DNA from: Nitrosomonas communis
Lineage (GTDB): Bacteria > Pseudomonadota > Gammaproteobacteria > Burkholderiales > Nitrosomonadaceae
Assembly: GCF_900114745.1 (NCBI RefSeq)
Contig: NZ_FOUB01000002.1
Span: 119,094-183,093 of the forward strand
Length of the DNA stretch: 64,000 nucleotides
Direction of reading: 5' to 3'
Of this stretch, positions 24,307-38,540 are shown one piece after another. The notes beneath the pieces are model-generated. The model saw nothing but the letters and a program-made list of their open reading frames with translations. It did not search any database and had not been told where the DNA came from. The position numbers were made by a program, and so were the translations under genes. Positions within the stretch are counted from its first letter, which is position 1. Every line of letters begins with the position of its first letter.

Positions 24307-26016
24307 ATGAAACCACTGAATCTCGTTTTACTATGGCATATGCATCAACCCGATTACCGGGACCGTGACACAGGTGAATTCTTGCTGCCGTGGGTATATC
24401 TGCATGCCATCAAAGATTATACCGATATGGCACATCACTTAGAACAACATCCATGTGTCAAAGCGATCGTCAATTTTGTGCCCATCTTGTTGGATCAACT
24501 TGAAGATTATGCACAGCAGTTTACACAGAAAAAAATACGTGATCCATTATTACGCCTGCTTGCTACGCCCGATCTGAATATGATCACGGTAAATGAACGT
24601 GTATCTATACTGAATAGCTGCTTTCAGAGCAATCATGCCACCATGTTAAAACCTTACCCTGCCTATCAACATTTGCGCGACGTGTACGATATGCTGGAAG
24701 GGCAAGGGGATGAGGATTTAATCTATGTTTCCGGTCAGTATCTGGCTGATTTGTTAACGTGGTATCACCTTGCGTGGACTGGGGAAAGTGTACGGCGAAA
24801 CCATGAGATTGTGGTAAAGCTCATGACGCAAGGTAAAAATTTTAGTTATACAGATAGGTTGCAGCTATTCAATCTCATTGGAAAGCTTATCCAGGAATTG
24901 ATTCCACATTACCGTGAACTTGCTGCCAGAGGTCAAATTGAGCTGTCCACTACGCCTCATTTTCATCCGTTGGCCCCCTTGTTGATCGATTTCTCGTCAG
25001 CGCGTGATAGTCTTCCCGAGGTTACTTTGCCTTCGAATGCAATTTACCCAGGAGGATGTGAACGCGTTACCTTTCATGTGAAGTCAGCTATCAATCGTCA
25101 CAGACAACACTTTGATACGCAGCCTGCGGGCTTCTGGCCTGCTGAAGGAGGTATATCAAAAGATTTGCTGAATATCTTCATGGAATTGGGCTGCCAATGG
25201 AGTGCCAGTGGTGAGGGTGTATTGGTTAACAGCTTGCATAAATCGTATCCAGATCAATCTTTACCGAATCGGAATCACTATCTTTACCGTCCCTACCAGG
25301 TATCTGATGAAAAAAACAGGATGTTTTGTTTTTTTCGTGATGACAAATTATCCGATATGATCGGATTCGAATATTCAAAATGGTTTGGGCGTGACGCAGC
25401 AGAAAATTTTGTTTATACGCTTGAGAAAATTCATCATGAGGTGCAGTCAATTGTTACGTATCCCATTGTAAGTGTCATTCTGGATGGTGAAAATGCCTGG
25501 GAATCCTATCCTTATAATGGTTACTATTTTCTCAATGATCTTTACGATCTACTTGAAAACCACCCATTCATTCAAACCACGACTTATCGTGACTATATTG
25601 TGGATTTAATTGATACGCAGGCTGAAACCAAAATTTTACCTGTGCTAGCTGCAGGGAGCTGGGTTTATGGCACTTTTTCCACTTGGATAGGTAATCATGA
25701 CAAAAATTTAGCCTGGGATCTATTATGTGCAGCTAAACAGAGTTATGATCTTGTAATGAAGAGCGAACGTCTGACGGATGAGGAAAAATCACTGGTAGAA
25801 CAGCAGCTTGCATCATGTGAAAGTTCGGACTGGTTCTGGTGGTTTGGTGATTATAACTCTGCGCAGGCAGTTGCTAGTTTTGATCAATTGTTTCGGAAAA
25901 ATCTTGCCAACCTCTATCGTTTGCTGAAATTACCAGCGCCCGCAATCGTGCTTGAGCCAATCAGTCAGGGTGGACGATATACTGGCGTGATTGAAACGAT
26001 GCGGCGTTCATCGTAA
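24307..26016 (+). CDS. GH57 glycoside hydrolase (alpha-amylase/branching-type)
   Basis: 569 residues, single-chain GH57 enzyme of the alpha-glucan-active type. Conserved region 1 is LLWHMHQPDYRD, region 2 is around LSTTPHFHPLAPLL, region 3 with the nucleophile Glu is GFWPAEGGISKD, and region 4 with the acid Asp is VSVILDGENAWESY. These four regions define retaining GH57 alpha-glucan enzymes. No signal peptide, so it works on internal glycogen. It is followed after 112 bases by a second, different GH57 enzyme on the same strand, which suggests an operon for glycogen remodelling with glgC and glgB close by. Confidence 0.93.
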   Translation: MKPLNLVLLWHMHQPDYRDRDTGEFLLPWVYLHAIKDYTDMAHHLEQHPCVKAIVNFVPILLDQLEDYAQQFTQKKIRDPLLRLLATPDLNMITVNERVSILNSCFQSNHATMLKPYPAYQHLRDVYDMLEGQGDEDLIYVSGQYLADLLTWYHLAWTGESVRRNHEIVVKLMTQGKNFSYTDRLQLFNLIGKLIQELIPHYRELAARGQIELSTTPHFHPLAPLLIDFSSARDSLPEVTLPSNAIYPGGCERVTFHVKSAINRHRQHFDTQPAGFWPAEGGISKDLLNIFMELGCQWSASGEGVLVNSLHKSYPDQSLPNRNHYLYRPYQVSDEKNRMFCFFRDDKLSDMIGFEYSKWFGRDAAENFVYTLEKIHHEVQSIVTYPIVSVILDGENAWESYPYNGYYFLNDLYDLLENHPFIQTTTYRDYIVDLIDTQAETKILPVLAAGSWVYGTFSTWIGNHDKNLAWDLLCAAKQSYDLVMKSERLTDEEKSLVEQQLASCESSDWFWWFGDYNSAQAVASFDQLFRKNLANLYRLLKLPAPAIVLEPISQGGRYTGVIETMRRSS

Positions 26017-26128
26017 AGCGGGTCCAAGTAAAAGAATAGACGCCTGGTATGAAATTGTTTTCATAAAATAAAAAATGTATTAGTTTAGGAGCTTCAAATT
26101 GTCCATAACATAAAATGAGTGAAACTTA

Positions 26129-28153
26129 GTGACATCTCAATCTATCTCTTTACTATTTGGTGTTCATGCGCATCAGCCGGTTGGAAACTTTGCAGAAGTT
26201 TTAGTCGATGCGCATTTGCGTTGTTATAGACCTTTTTTACAGGTTTTATATCGTTATCCAGATTTTAAGTTTGCTCTTCATTTTTCTGGATGGCTACTTG
26301 ATTTCTTATTTGAGCATTATCCCACAGATATGGCTTTATTGCGTGAGATGGTCATGCGAGGACAAGTAGAGCTTTTCGGTGCGGGAGAAACAGAGCCAGT
26401 ACTAGCTGTTATTCCCAATCGGGACCGTATCGGACAAATTGAAACTTTTTCCAGGAAATTAGAGGAAAGATTCGGGCAGCGACCTCAAGGCGCTTGGCTC
26501 ACTGAGCGAGTATGGGAATCAACCGTGGTGCCCGCGTTGGTAGACTGCGGTATTCGCTACGTCATCGTAGATGATTATCATTTTATGTGTGCGGGTAAAA
26601 CCAAAGCAGAACTCAATGGTTTTTTTACCACCGAGGAAGATGATCGTGCCTTGGATCTTTTTCCTATTTCTGAAATGCTTCGTTATAAATTGCCTTTTTC
26701 TCCAGCACATGAAGCAGTGGCCTATATCGAGTCTCTAGTTGAAAACTCAACGATAAACAAGGGTGTTGCCGCTATTTATTTTGATGACATCGAGAAATTT
26801 GGCATTTGGCCTGAGACCTATCAGTGGGTATATGAGAAGGGCTGGCTTGAGCAATTTATTCAAGGCGTACTTGCTTCTCCCAAAATTTCTCCTCGACATT
26901 ACCATGATTATCATGCTTTGGAAAAATCTCATGGAATAATTTATCTGCCGACTACCTCCTACATTGAGATGAATGAATGGACGTTACCTGCTGGACCAGC
27001 TAATGCTTATGCTGATCTAATGCACCAAGCAAAAGCAAGTGGCTGGTATGAACATAATAAATCCTTTTTACGAGGAGGTATTTGGAAAAATTTTTTTTCT
27101 CGCTATCCTGAATCGAATTGGATGCACAAGCGTATGCTATCCCTTTCTGCCCGTTTTGCTGCGCTGCCGGTAATGCAATGCTCTGATGTGATGCGACAAA
27201 AACTGTATGCAACACAAGCCAATGATGCGTATTGGCATGGCTTGTTTGGTGGCCTGTATCTCCCACATCTACGACGAGCTATATACAATAATATTGTCGA
27301 ATTAGAAGGTTTGCTAGATGACTGTGCACCACGTCCTGCTTTTATTATCGAGGATACCGATCTGGACGGTGTGGAGGAGGCTTATTTGCATAACGGAATA
27401 CTCCAGGCTGTAGTTAAACTTGATGGCAGTGCGAGCCTATGTGAATTTGATGCCTATCAGCTTAAGCATAATTTTGGTGACACGTTGCGCCGCCAAATAG
27501 AGCATTACTACTGCAAAATACAATCAAATGCACTTGAAATACCACAACATAGCGGGGCAGGCATTGCGTCTGCGCATGATCGGATCAGTTTTAAGGATCA
27601 AATTACCCTTTCTGACTTAGAGGTTGACGTTCATCCGCAAAGCCTGTTTTTTGACAGCCTAAATAGAGTATCGCTGATTTATCATCTCGAATCACAAGAT
27701 GAGTATTGTGTGCGTTTCTTGTCCAAAACTGATCAATGGGAAGTCGTTAAAGTATTAAAACTTTCTGGCAACCGCATTTTAGTTTCATATAACCTGTCGG
27801 GGAATTTAGAGGGCCATCTGGAAACTGAAATTAATTTAGCTATGCCCAGTTGTGATGGTCCAGGCGGCCGTTATGTTAAAGATGAATCGACGGTGTTGGG
27901 CGGTTTTGGACAATATATGGATTTAGCGGATACCACTAACATCGCCATGGAAGATGTTGTTCTGCAGGGTGTGCTGTTAATTAATACTTCTGCTCCAATC
28001 AGATTATATGCACAACCTCACTTTTCTGTATCTCAATCGGAAGGAGGCTATGAAAAGATTATGCAGGCTGTCAAATTAAAATTGATCTGGCCAGTTACTG
28101 AGCGCGAATTAAGGATTACTCTGGAAGTTAAGGCAAAAGAGTATTCGGAGTAA
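26129..28153 (+). CDS. GH57 4-alpha-glucanotransferase-like enzyme with DUF1925/DUF1926 domains
   Basis: 674 residues from a GTG at 26129 (no in-frame ATG fits the conserved N terminus). Region 1 reads FGVHAHQPVGNF; the nucleophile Glu is in GAWLTERVWE; the acid/base Asp is in IYFDDIEKFGIWPETY. This matches the archaeal 4-alpha-glucanotransferase/alpha-amylase group. After the barrel come the DUF1925-like helical part and a beta-rich DUF1926-like C-terminal domain (DLEVDVHPQSLFFDSLNRVS, GPGGRYVKDESTVLGGFGQ). It should transfer maltooligosaccharides between glucan chains. No export signal. Ends the glycogen cluster before the rRNA operon. Confidence 0.92.
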   Translation: MTSQSISLLFGVHAHQPVGNFAEVLVDAHLRCYRPFLQVLYRYPDFKFALHFSGWLLDFLFEHYPTDMALLREMVMRGQVELFGAGETEPVLAVIPNRDRIGQIETFSRKLEERFGQRPQGAWLTERVWESTVVPALVDCGIRYVIVDDYHFMCAGKTKAELNGFFTTEEDDRALDLFPISEMLRYKLPFSPAHEAVAYIESLVENSTINKGVAAIYFDDIEKFGIWPETYQWVYEKGWLEQFIQGVLASPKISPRHYHDYHALEKSHGIIYLPTTSYIEMNEWTLPAGPANAYADLMHQAKASGWYEHNKSFLRGGIWKNFFSRYPESNWMHKRMLSLSARFAALPVMQCSDVMRQKLYATQANDAYWHGLFGGLYLPHLRRAIYNNIVELEGLLDDCAPRPAFIIEDTDLDGVEEAYLHNGILQAVVKLDGSASLCEFDAYQLKHNFGDTLRRQIEHYYCKIQSNALEIPQHSGAGIASAHDRISFKDQITLSDLEVDVHPQSLFFDSLNRVSLIYHLESQDEYCVRFLSKTDQWEVVKVLKLSGNRILVSYNLSGNLEGHLETEINLAMPSCDGPGGRYVKDESTVLGGFGQYMDLADTTNIAMEDVVLQGVLLINTSAPIRLYAQPHFSVSQSEGGYEKIMQAVKLKLIWPVTERELRITLEVKAKEYSE

Positions 28154-28451
28154 CAGAGAGCGATTCAGGGTTTGCCCTGTTTGTGTTTGTAGCAACTCTC
28201 AAATAATAAATCGTAATCTGCTGTCACTCATTGTCAGGTGGTGAGCATTGCTTTATAGCGCAACCAATTGATCCTGGAAAAGCGCAGTAACATGCAAAGT
28301 TGAAACATATCGCTTGGATCAATAGAGAGTAACAAGATATTAATATTTTATATTCTTCCTGTAAGATGCTGAAATAATAAGCAAATAATCGATGTGAGCT
28401 TATTATGTTCGTTGGTTGAGAAAATTTTTTTTAAAAAAAATGTTGAAAAGC
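28154..28451. other. Intergenic region upstream of the rRNA promoter
   Basis: About 300 bases, increasingly AT-rich toward 28430, which suits an UP-type element for the rRNA promoter (TTTTTTTTAAAAAAAATG near 28427-28442). No gene is seen. Confidence 0.5.
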
Positions 28452-28479
28452 TTGACGGAGAAAATATGGTCTGTATAAT
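28452..28479 (+). promoter_or_regulatory. rRNA operon promoter
   Basis: TTGACG at 28452-28457 and TATAAT at 28474-28479, spaced by 16 bases, preceded by A/T tracts and followed by GCAC. It is about 185 bases before the 16S gene, as expected for an rrn promoter. Confidence 0.8.
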
Positions 28480-28517
28480 GCACATCTCTGTTGCTTGAGA
28501 CGAAAAAAAAGCAACCA

Positions 28518-28530
28518 GCTCTTTAAAAAT
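28518..28530 (+). promoter_or_regulatory. boxA antitermination signal, leader
   Basis: AGCTCTTTAAAAA matches the boxA consensus TGCTCTTTAA used by the Nus antitermination complex in rRNA leaders. A second copy (TTGTTCTTTAAAAA, about 30546-30559) precedes 23S. Confidence 0.75.
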
Positions 28531-28536
28531 TAACAG

Positions 28537-28557
28537 CCAATAGATGTAGGCGCTTAG
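28537..28557 (+). promoter_or_regulatory. 5' strand of the 16S processing stem
   Basis: CCAATAGATGTAGGCGCTTAG pairs with CTAAGCGCCTACAGTCTATTGG-type sequence at 30216-30237 after 16S (one bulge). This long stem is the usual RNase III cleavage structure. A similar pair, AAAGTAGATT near 30565 and AATCTACTTT near 33689, encloses 23S. Confidence 0.75.
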
Positions 28558-28663
28558 TAAATATAATTAATTTGATTGATATCAAATTAATAACTAAGAG
28601 TATACAAGGTAAATAGTGTATAGATTTAATATATGCTAAATGCTGAGCAAATAGAATTAAATT

Positions 28664-30205
<1,542 letters not shown>

Positions 30206-30304
30206 TGAAATATTGCTAAGCGCCTACAGTCTATTGGTTGTTTTAAAAGTTAAATAGCAAATGAGATATGAGGCAAAAGGTTGTGCTAATATAGGATCCT
30301 TTAT

Positions 30305-30381
<77 letters not shown>

Positions 30382-30385
30382 GATA

Positions 30386-30461
30386 GGGGGTGTAGCTCAG
30401 CTGGGAGAGCACCTGCTTTGCAAGCAGGGGGTCATCGGTTCGATCCCGTTCACCTCCACCA
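30386..30461 (+). tRNA. tRNA-Ala (TGC)
   Basis: Acceptor GGGGGTG/CACCTCC with one G-U pair, anticodon loop CTTTGCAAG (TGC), T loop GGTTCGATCCC and encoded CCA. It follows tRNA-Ile by 4 bases in the rRNA spacer. Confidence 0.97.
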
Positions 30462-30735
30462 TATTATGTCCAATCTTGATGGTTCGAGAAAAATATCTCT
30501 CGGTAATCATGAAAAATAAGATTATATTTTATTGCTAGTTTGGCTTTGTTCTTTAAAAAAATAGAAAAAGTAGATTGTAAATTAAACAAATTCAGAAACA
30601 TAAAAGCTGATATATGAATATTAATTAAATCAATTGATTAATATTTGTTGGAGCATAAAATATTATCTGGAAAGATAGATAGTATTTTAAAAATCTGGAG
30701 TTGTGTATCAAGAAAAGAAGTTCTCAAAATTATAG

Positions 30736-33625
<2,890 letters not shown>

Positions 33626-33715
33626 ATAATTTTGAGAATAAATTAACATCTCTTGACAGAAAAATTAATTTAAAAGTTTATTTGTTTTAATCTACTTTAA
33701 AACAACAAAGGTTAC

Positions 33716-33830
33716 GCTTGGCGGCTATAGCGCTTTGGAACCACCTCTTCCCATTCCGAACAGAACCGTGAAACGAAGTTGCGCCGATGATAGTGTGTTT
33801 TCACATGTGAAAGTAGGTCACCGCCAAGCT
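33716..33830 (+). rRNA. rrf: 5S ribosomal RNA
   Basis: The terminal stem GCTTGGCGG/CCGCCAAGC brackets 115 bases with the core CCCATTCCGAACAG and the block GAAAGTAGGTCACCGCC, as in bacterial 5S. Last gene of the operon. Confidence 0.95.
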
Positions 33831-34385
33831 TATTATTTTCTTGATTAATAAAGCTATTAAACATTATATAAATATAATTTATAGCTTAATTAATTTATCG
33901 AAAACATTGTTCATTCAATTGTTTCATCTCAATCCATCTTCACCTAGATCTATAAAACAGATATCAATTAAAGAAAATCCTGTGAATTATTTCATCTTGG
34001 TAGGGAAATGATTCTACGTTTATCTGTTTTTTTATTCTATTGGGGTCAGTTATCCAATTATTTTACTAAGTGACGCGCAGATACTAGCCTCGCTTAAAAT
34101 CCTATATTATCTCCAGTTTAATCCTTGGTGCGTAGGAATGCGTGCCATGACCATGAGAATCGCAACAACTTGTTTCCTGATATTGTTCCTTAAGAGGATA
34201 GAGCGAGCGTGCAAGGATGTATGAAAAGAAGCACAGGAAACTTGTCAACTAATCAACAATCGCAATTTTTTGTCAGTATGCTTGCGATTAACATCCCTCA
34301 CACTCACAGCAGGTTAGTATGAATCATTTCAAGAACAGCGTAGCTGATGCATTTTTTACAGATTCCATTCTACGCCTGCATACAG
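33831..34385. other. Intergenic region after the rRNA operon
   Basis: 555 bases without a credible gene. An inverted repeat AATCGCAA (34258-34265) / TTGCGATT (34282-34289) with a T-rich loop is present, of unclear role. No classical GC-rich terminator follows the 5S gene; the AT-rich stretch at 33831-33870 may do this. Confidence 0.4.
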
Positions 34386-35159
34386 TTATTTCACACAGAT
34401 GCCTGCACAATCGGCCCCACCGTTAGCAGGATCGCAATTATCCGAAGGATCATCTACACACTTCATTCCTTCAGGGCAAGGTAATGTGGCAATGCCGCCA
34501 CACATTTGTTTGGGTTTCTGATCATGGTAAGCAGAACTGTCTTTGGGCGGATAATCCATACGTTTTCCCTCCCCTGGTTTGGTGGGCTTTGTTGGCCCAA
34601 GCTTAATACTTTCTTCAACCTTCCGTGGTTGAATTGTTTCAACCTCAATGGATTCAACCTCTCCTGCGTTATGCCGAGCGGTATATACGCTCACAACATC
34701 CAATGGAACAGGGCTTTTAATAACCAGGAATCCCTCCAGAAAGGCAAAATCCACACAAATACCATCTATTGGACAAAAGTAGCCTGCAATATCAAAGCAA
34801 TTTATGCCAACTGCTCCGTCTGGCTGGAGAACTATTCCTTTAAAAGGTGTGACATCGAAGGAGCCTGGCTCAGAACCAAACTGTGTTGCAAGTGCCACCT
34901 TGGCTACAAGAGTGATTTTTTTATTAGTAGGGTTGTGGATATTGACGGCTGTACGGTAAGTGCCCTTCGCCAAACTCCCATCCTGGTGGGGTAACAATAG
35001 CGAACAGGTAACTTTAGCTGCATATTGATACTCAGTTTTGACTGTCTCTAAGTATTGCGTTGTTTCTGCCTGAGCGATTGGTTGAGTGCCGATGAAACCA
35101 GACCAGCACACTGATCCGAGCAGAAAAGAGAAAAGTTTGATCATATTGTGTTGTTTCAT
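34386..35159 (-). CDS. Exported protein with Cys-rich C-terminal module
   Basis: 257 residues from the ATG at 35159, preceded by GAGGTG; the longer frame to 35225 lacks such a site. Signal peptide ends near IAQAETT. Residues about 35-185 are a beta-rich domain (CSLLLPHQDGSLAKGTYRTA, VNIHNPTNKKITLVAKVAL) that resembles a family of exported proteins of unknown role. A basic Pro/Lys linker leads to the last 40 residues: CGGIATLPCPEGMKC, then DDPSDNCDP and GGADCAGICV. The same module ends the Kazal-type lipoprotein at 38541-38993, on the other side of the copper oxidase gene. The protein may be a partner or substrate of that oxidase; this is inference from context. Confidence 0.7.
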   Translation of the reverse strand: MKQHNMIKLFSFLLGSVCWSGFIGTQPIAQAETTQYLETVKTEYQYAAKVTCSLLLPHQDGSLAKGTYRTAVNIHNPTNKKITLVAKVALATQFGSEPGSFDVTPFKGIVLQPDGAVGINCFDIAGYFCPIDGICVDFAFLEGFLVIKSPVPLDVVSVYTARHNAGEVESIEVETIQPRKVEESIKLGPTKPTKPGEGKRMDYPPKDSSAYHDQKPKQMCGGIATLPCPEGMKCVDDPSDNCDPANGGADCAGICVK

Positions 35160-35426
35160 GATAGTCACCTCATTTGGTTTAATGCTCTGAATGGAGAACA
35201 TCTTTTTAGCCCGCAATGGTTCCACCTGGGCTGATGGCAGGCCACCAGATCTAGTTCAACATGGAAGAAAAAGTGGCCTAACATTACTTACTACTAAAAA
35301 CATTGGTAGCACTTGGTTTTTCCAGCTGAATTTGTATGGCCTGTTTTCATAGAATACCTCTTGGCTCTATAGTTAATATGATGTCTTTTTATTAGCGCTA
35401 CCTTGTCTTTTTATGCCAGCTTAAAA

Positions 35427-38360
35427 CTAAGCAATCAACACAAACCTCGCCTCTGATGGCACTCCCTGATCATTGACGATAAACAACATGTAGTATCCTG
35501 GCGGCGCGATATTGCCATGGGCTGGCGCTTCAGTTTCTACATTGGTGGCAGTCTGTGAATGGACAGGCAATTTAATGTAACGCTGGCCGGCATCGGTATG
35601 ATGCGTTACCGCAATTGGTGCGATCAGCACCACTGCATTGATAGCAGTAGCCTGCGGCGTCTCGATCACAAAAATGCTTGCATAGCTGATCAAAGGCGGC
35701 GAATTTGTAATAATTGGCCGTGTACCCAAACTAAGATAATTCGGTGAATAAAGCTCCATAGAATACTGATCCTGTTCCATTGTGCCTGGTGCAACTCCGC
35801 CTGCTGCGAGCACTTTTCCGTCCGGCAGCAGAATACATACCGAGTGATACTGGCGTGGGAAATTTAATGGTGCGCCCACTGTCCAGTTATCTGTGGCCGG
35901 ATCATAGGTTTCCGTTTCCAGCACCGGCGTGGGTGACCACTTCTGGCCGTTGCTGTGGCCGCCTATGATAAGCACCTTACCGTTGGGTAATATCACAGCA
36001 TTCACATTGGTGCGGCCAAAATTCATGTCGGCGATACGCGCCCATGCCGAACCAGTAATGTTCCCGTTGAATTCGATTACTTCAGCAGTTGCATTGTTGC
36101 GAGCAGTGGCAGGGCCTGCGACCCCACCGCCAAATACATACAGAAGGGTACGTTCAGGGCTTACGGTCGTATCGATCATGAGAAGGCTCATGCCCTCTTG
36201 GCGGTCGTAAATCTGCTGCTGTCCAAAATCGGTCCAGCTGCCACTGTTTGGTCCGCTCATAGCCAAATAAGCGGTTTGGGTTCCTGTTGCGCCGGCCCAG
36301 CCAGCACGCGTATAGAAAATTTCTCCTGAAGGCAGGAGATGCATGCCAGGATACAGTTCATCAAACGAGCGATTTGCACCGACGATTGGTGTCCACGCAC
36401 CGCCATCAAATACCTCAACTTCTGCCGCAACGGGATGACCGCCAGAAAATGCGAGGATACGTCCGTCGCTCAGGCCCAACACCGTCGGATACCAGCGTGC
36501 ATGCGCCATGCTGGCGGCTGGGCTAAACGTGCCGTTAGTGGGATTCGTCACATTAAGCGTAAAGATAAAGCAGCGATTATTGGTGTGTCCTGCACCATTG
36601 GTGTCGCCACCGACGATCAGCAAGCGGCCATCTGCCAGAAAAGAATGGCCGCAACAGAAAAAATCTTCCGGTAACGTAATGACATCTGGCATGATCTGTT
36701 TGGTTGTCGGATCCCAAATACGCGCCTCGAGAGGATAATTCCTTTCTGCTGCACCAGAAAAGAGCAACACATGACCTGTGCTCAATAGGGCTCCGTGAAC
36801 CACGAAGATTGGTGATGAATCCAGTAGCTCCCAACTGTCTTGGCCATGTGCGCCGCATGGATGAGGATCCACTTCTGGGCATTGGTGTACATGCACTGTC
36901 GGCAACTGGTAACAGATCCTGTCAAGTTCTTCATCGCTCAGCTCGACTTCCTGGGTAGCGCGAAGCACTGCCGCCATGCCTTCCATCATGTGCATCTCCA
37001 CGTGGCAGTGAATCAGGAAATCACCCTGTAACTGATATTTTTTACGCTTTTTCCCATATTGCTCAGCGTAAGTATCTTTCGATGCGTATTCAGGCTGATC
37101 CATATCTTGTAAAAAGTGTGCTGGTTTCTCATGTTCACTTGCTGTTGGAGAAGTATGGTGACCTTCTTGGTCCTCGTGAGGTTTGCACTCGCATTCAAGG
37201 GGCACAGGCTGGAGGATTACCGGAGGCACGATGGTATCGGCTACAAACGATTCGGCTGGTCCGAGCGAGCGTGTATCGACCCATTCATTGCCCCATCGCC
37301 ACCGCTGTCCATGCAAATGGAAATTGTGCCACACCATGCTCAAATCTAGATTAAATACATACCAACGCACGCGCGTGCCGTATTCAGCCACAATAGTAGG
37401 TGTATTTCCCACAAAGGTGCGCCCATTGATGGCAAATGACTCCAGCCCGGCACCGCTGCGCTCGGTGACAGTATGAGGTTGATTACCCGCATGATACCAA
37501 GTGACTACTGCACCTACGCCTACTGTTATATCATCAAGTTCGAAGCGTGCCGGTGTATCCAGGATATTGATGGTTGCTGTCAGAGGACCTGTCATTGTGA
37601 CGCGCACACGCCCTTGCATCGGGTGGAAACGGCAATAGTATTCGAAAGTACCTTCCTGACCGAAAGTAAAAGTGAATAGATCACCCGCATTAAGCGAACC
37701 ACTATCGAAAAGTGCGTTTCCAACCTTTGCCGTGAGACGGTGGAAAAAGATAGGTACTTCAAGGTCTGCTTTCTCACAATGGGGATCCCGAACCACAATA
37801 CCACCGAAGAGTCCACGCTTTACGGCTTCCTCGATGTGCATATGATGATCATGGAAAGGCCATGCACCAATGGTGTCTTCTTTCACATCAAAGATGTAGC
37901 ACCATTGGCCGCCAGGACAAATCGCATCGCTGCGATTAAATCCAGCCTCGTCCTGTACGCCGAAAGGCCAAGAACCATCCGAGTCTATGCCATAATGCAG
38001 GCCGTGCACATGAAGGCTATGCGGTTCGCTATCACCGTTCAGCACATGGACATAAAGTCTCTCACCCGGCTGCGTATAGATGACTGTTCCGGGAATTCTT
38101 CGCTCGACACGGGGTTCATTGGTATCCGCAGTAATAAGCGGCGTATTTTTTATTATGGTATAGGCGTCATCGAGGTATTCGCGGTAGACCAGGGCATCCA
38201 GTGAACGACGGTCTACTTCAGATTGTGGAATGGTAGCGTCGAGGTGCTCTATGTTTCTCATGCAATCAAATCGGTGCTTATGATGCTCGGCGTCGTCAGG
38301 AGCAACGGGACTGTAGCTCGGTATTGCCTCGATTTTGAGGTAGATATGTTTTATATTCAT
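35427..38360 (-). CDS. Fusion of multicopper oxidase and copper-radical (galactose oxidase-like) oxidase
   Basis: 977 residues. Residues 1-470 are a multicopper oxidase: copper motifs HSLHVHG (114-120) and FHDHHMH (169-175) in the first cupredoxin, a middle blue-copper-like half with YYCRFHPMQG (241-250), and HNFHLHG (345-351) plus HCHVEMHMMEGM (451-462) in the last, which gives the type 1 Cys452/His457/Met462 and trinuclear His ligands. Residues about 510-880 are a Kelch propeller and 880-977 a DUF1929-type C-terminal domain. The copper-radical centre of galactose/glyoxal oxidases is complete: Cys569 (FFCCGHS), Tyr624 (ARWYP), Tyr838-His839 (RQYHS) and His920 (VTHHTDAGQR). No signal peptide is evident, which is odd beside exported neighbours. 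Substrate unknown. Confidence 0.9.
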   Translation of the reverse strand: MNIKHIYLKIEAIPSYSPVAPDDAEHHKHRFDCMRNIEHLDATIPQSEVDRRSLDALVYREYLDDAYTIIKNTPLITADTNEPRVERRIPGTVIYTQPGERLYVHVLNGDSEPHSLHVHGLHYGIDSDGSWPFGVQDEAGFNRSDAICPGGQWCYIFDVKEDTIGAWPFHDHHMHIEEAVKRGLFGGIVVRDPHCEKADLEVPIFFHRLTAKVGNALFDSGSLNAGDLFTFTFGQEGTFEYYCRFHPMQGRVRVTMTGPLTATINILDTPARFELDDITVGVGAVVTWYHAGNQPHTVTERSGAGLESFAINGRTFVGNTPTIVAEYGTRVRWYVFNLDLSMVWHNFHLHGQRWRWGNEWVDTRSLGPAESFVADTIVPPVILQPVPLECECKPHEDQEGHHTSPTASEHEKPAHFLQDMDQPEYASKDTYAEQYGKKRKKYQLQGDFLIHCHVEMHMMEGMAAVLRATQEVELSDEELDRICYQLPTVHVHQCPEVDPHPCGAHGQDSWELLDSSPIFVVHGALLSTGHVLLFSGAAERNYPLEARIWDPTTKQIMPDVITLPEDFFCCGHSFLADGRLLIVGGDTNGAGHTNNRCFIFTLNVTNPTNGTFSPAASMAHARWYPTVLGLSDGRILAFSGGHPVAAEVEVFDGGAWTPIVGANRSFDELYPGMHLLPSGEIFYTRAGWAGATGTQTAYLAMSGPNSGSWTDFGQQQIYDRQEGMSLLMIDTTVSPERTLLYVFGGGVAGPATARNNATAEVIEFNGNITGSAWARIADMNFGRTNVNAVILPNGKVLIIGGHSNGQKWSPTPVLETETYDPATDNWTVGAPLNFPRQYHSVCILLPDGKVLAAGGVAPGTMEQDQYSMELYSPNYLSLGTRPIITNSPPLISYASIFVIETPQATAINAVVLIAPIAVTHHTDAGQRYIKLPVHSQTATNVETEAPAHGNIAPPGYYMLFIVNDQGVPSEARFVLIA

Positions 38361-38540
38361 GACCTTATTGCCTTTTTAGAGGGGAAATGCATAAACATAA
38401 AAAAGTACGCTCAGTCAGTCGCCATAATCACAATGTCTTTAAATCACCCTCATGCTATTGCAATGTATATTTGATTATGCTGTCAGATCAAACTAAACAG
38501 TCATTCCTCGGCGTACATTTTTCCAGAGTCCAAAAGCTAT

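Noticed and set aside
35427..38360. Two adjacent genes misjoined by the frame
   Set aside because: The frame is continuous with no stop or second start site between the multicopper and Kelch parts, and the linker keeps protein-like composition.
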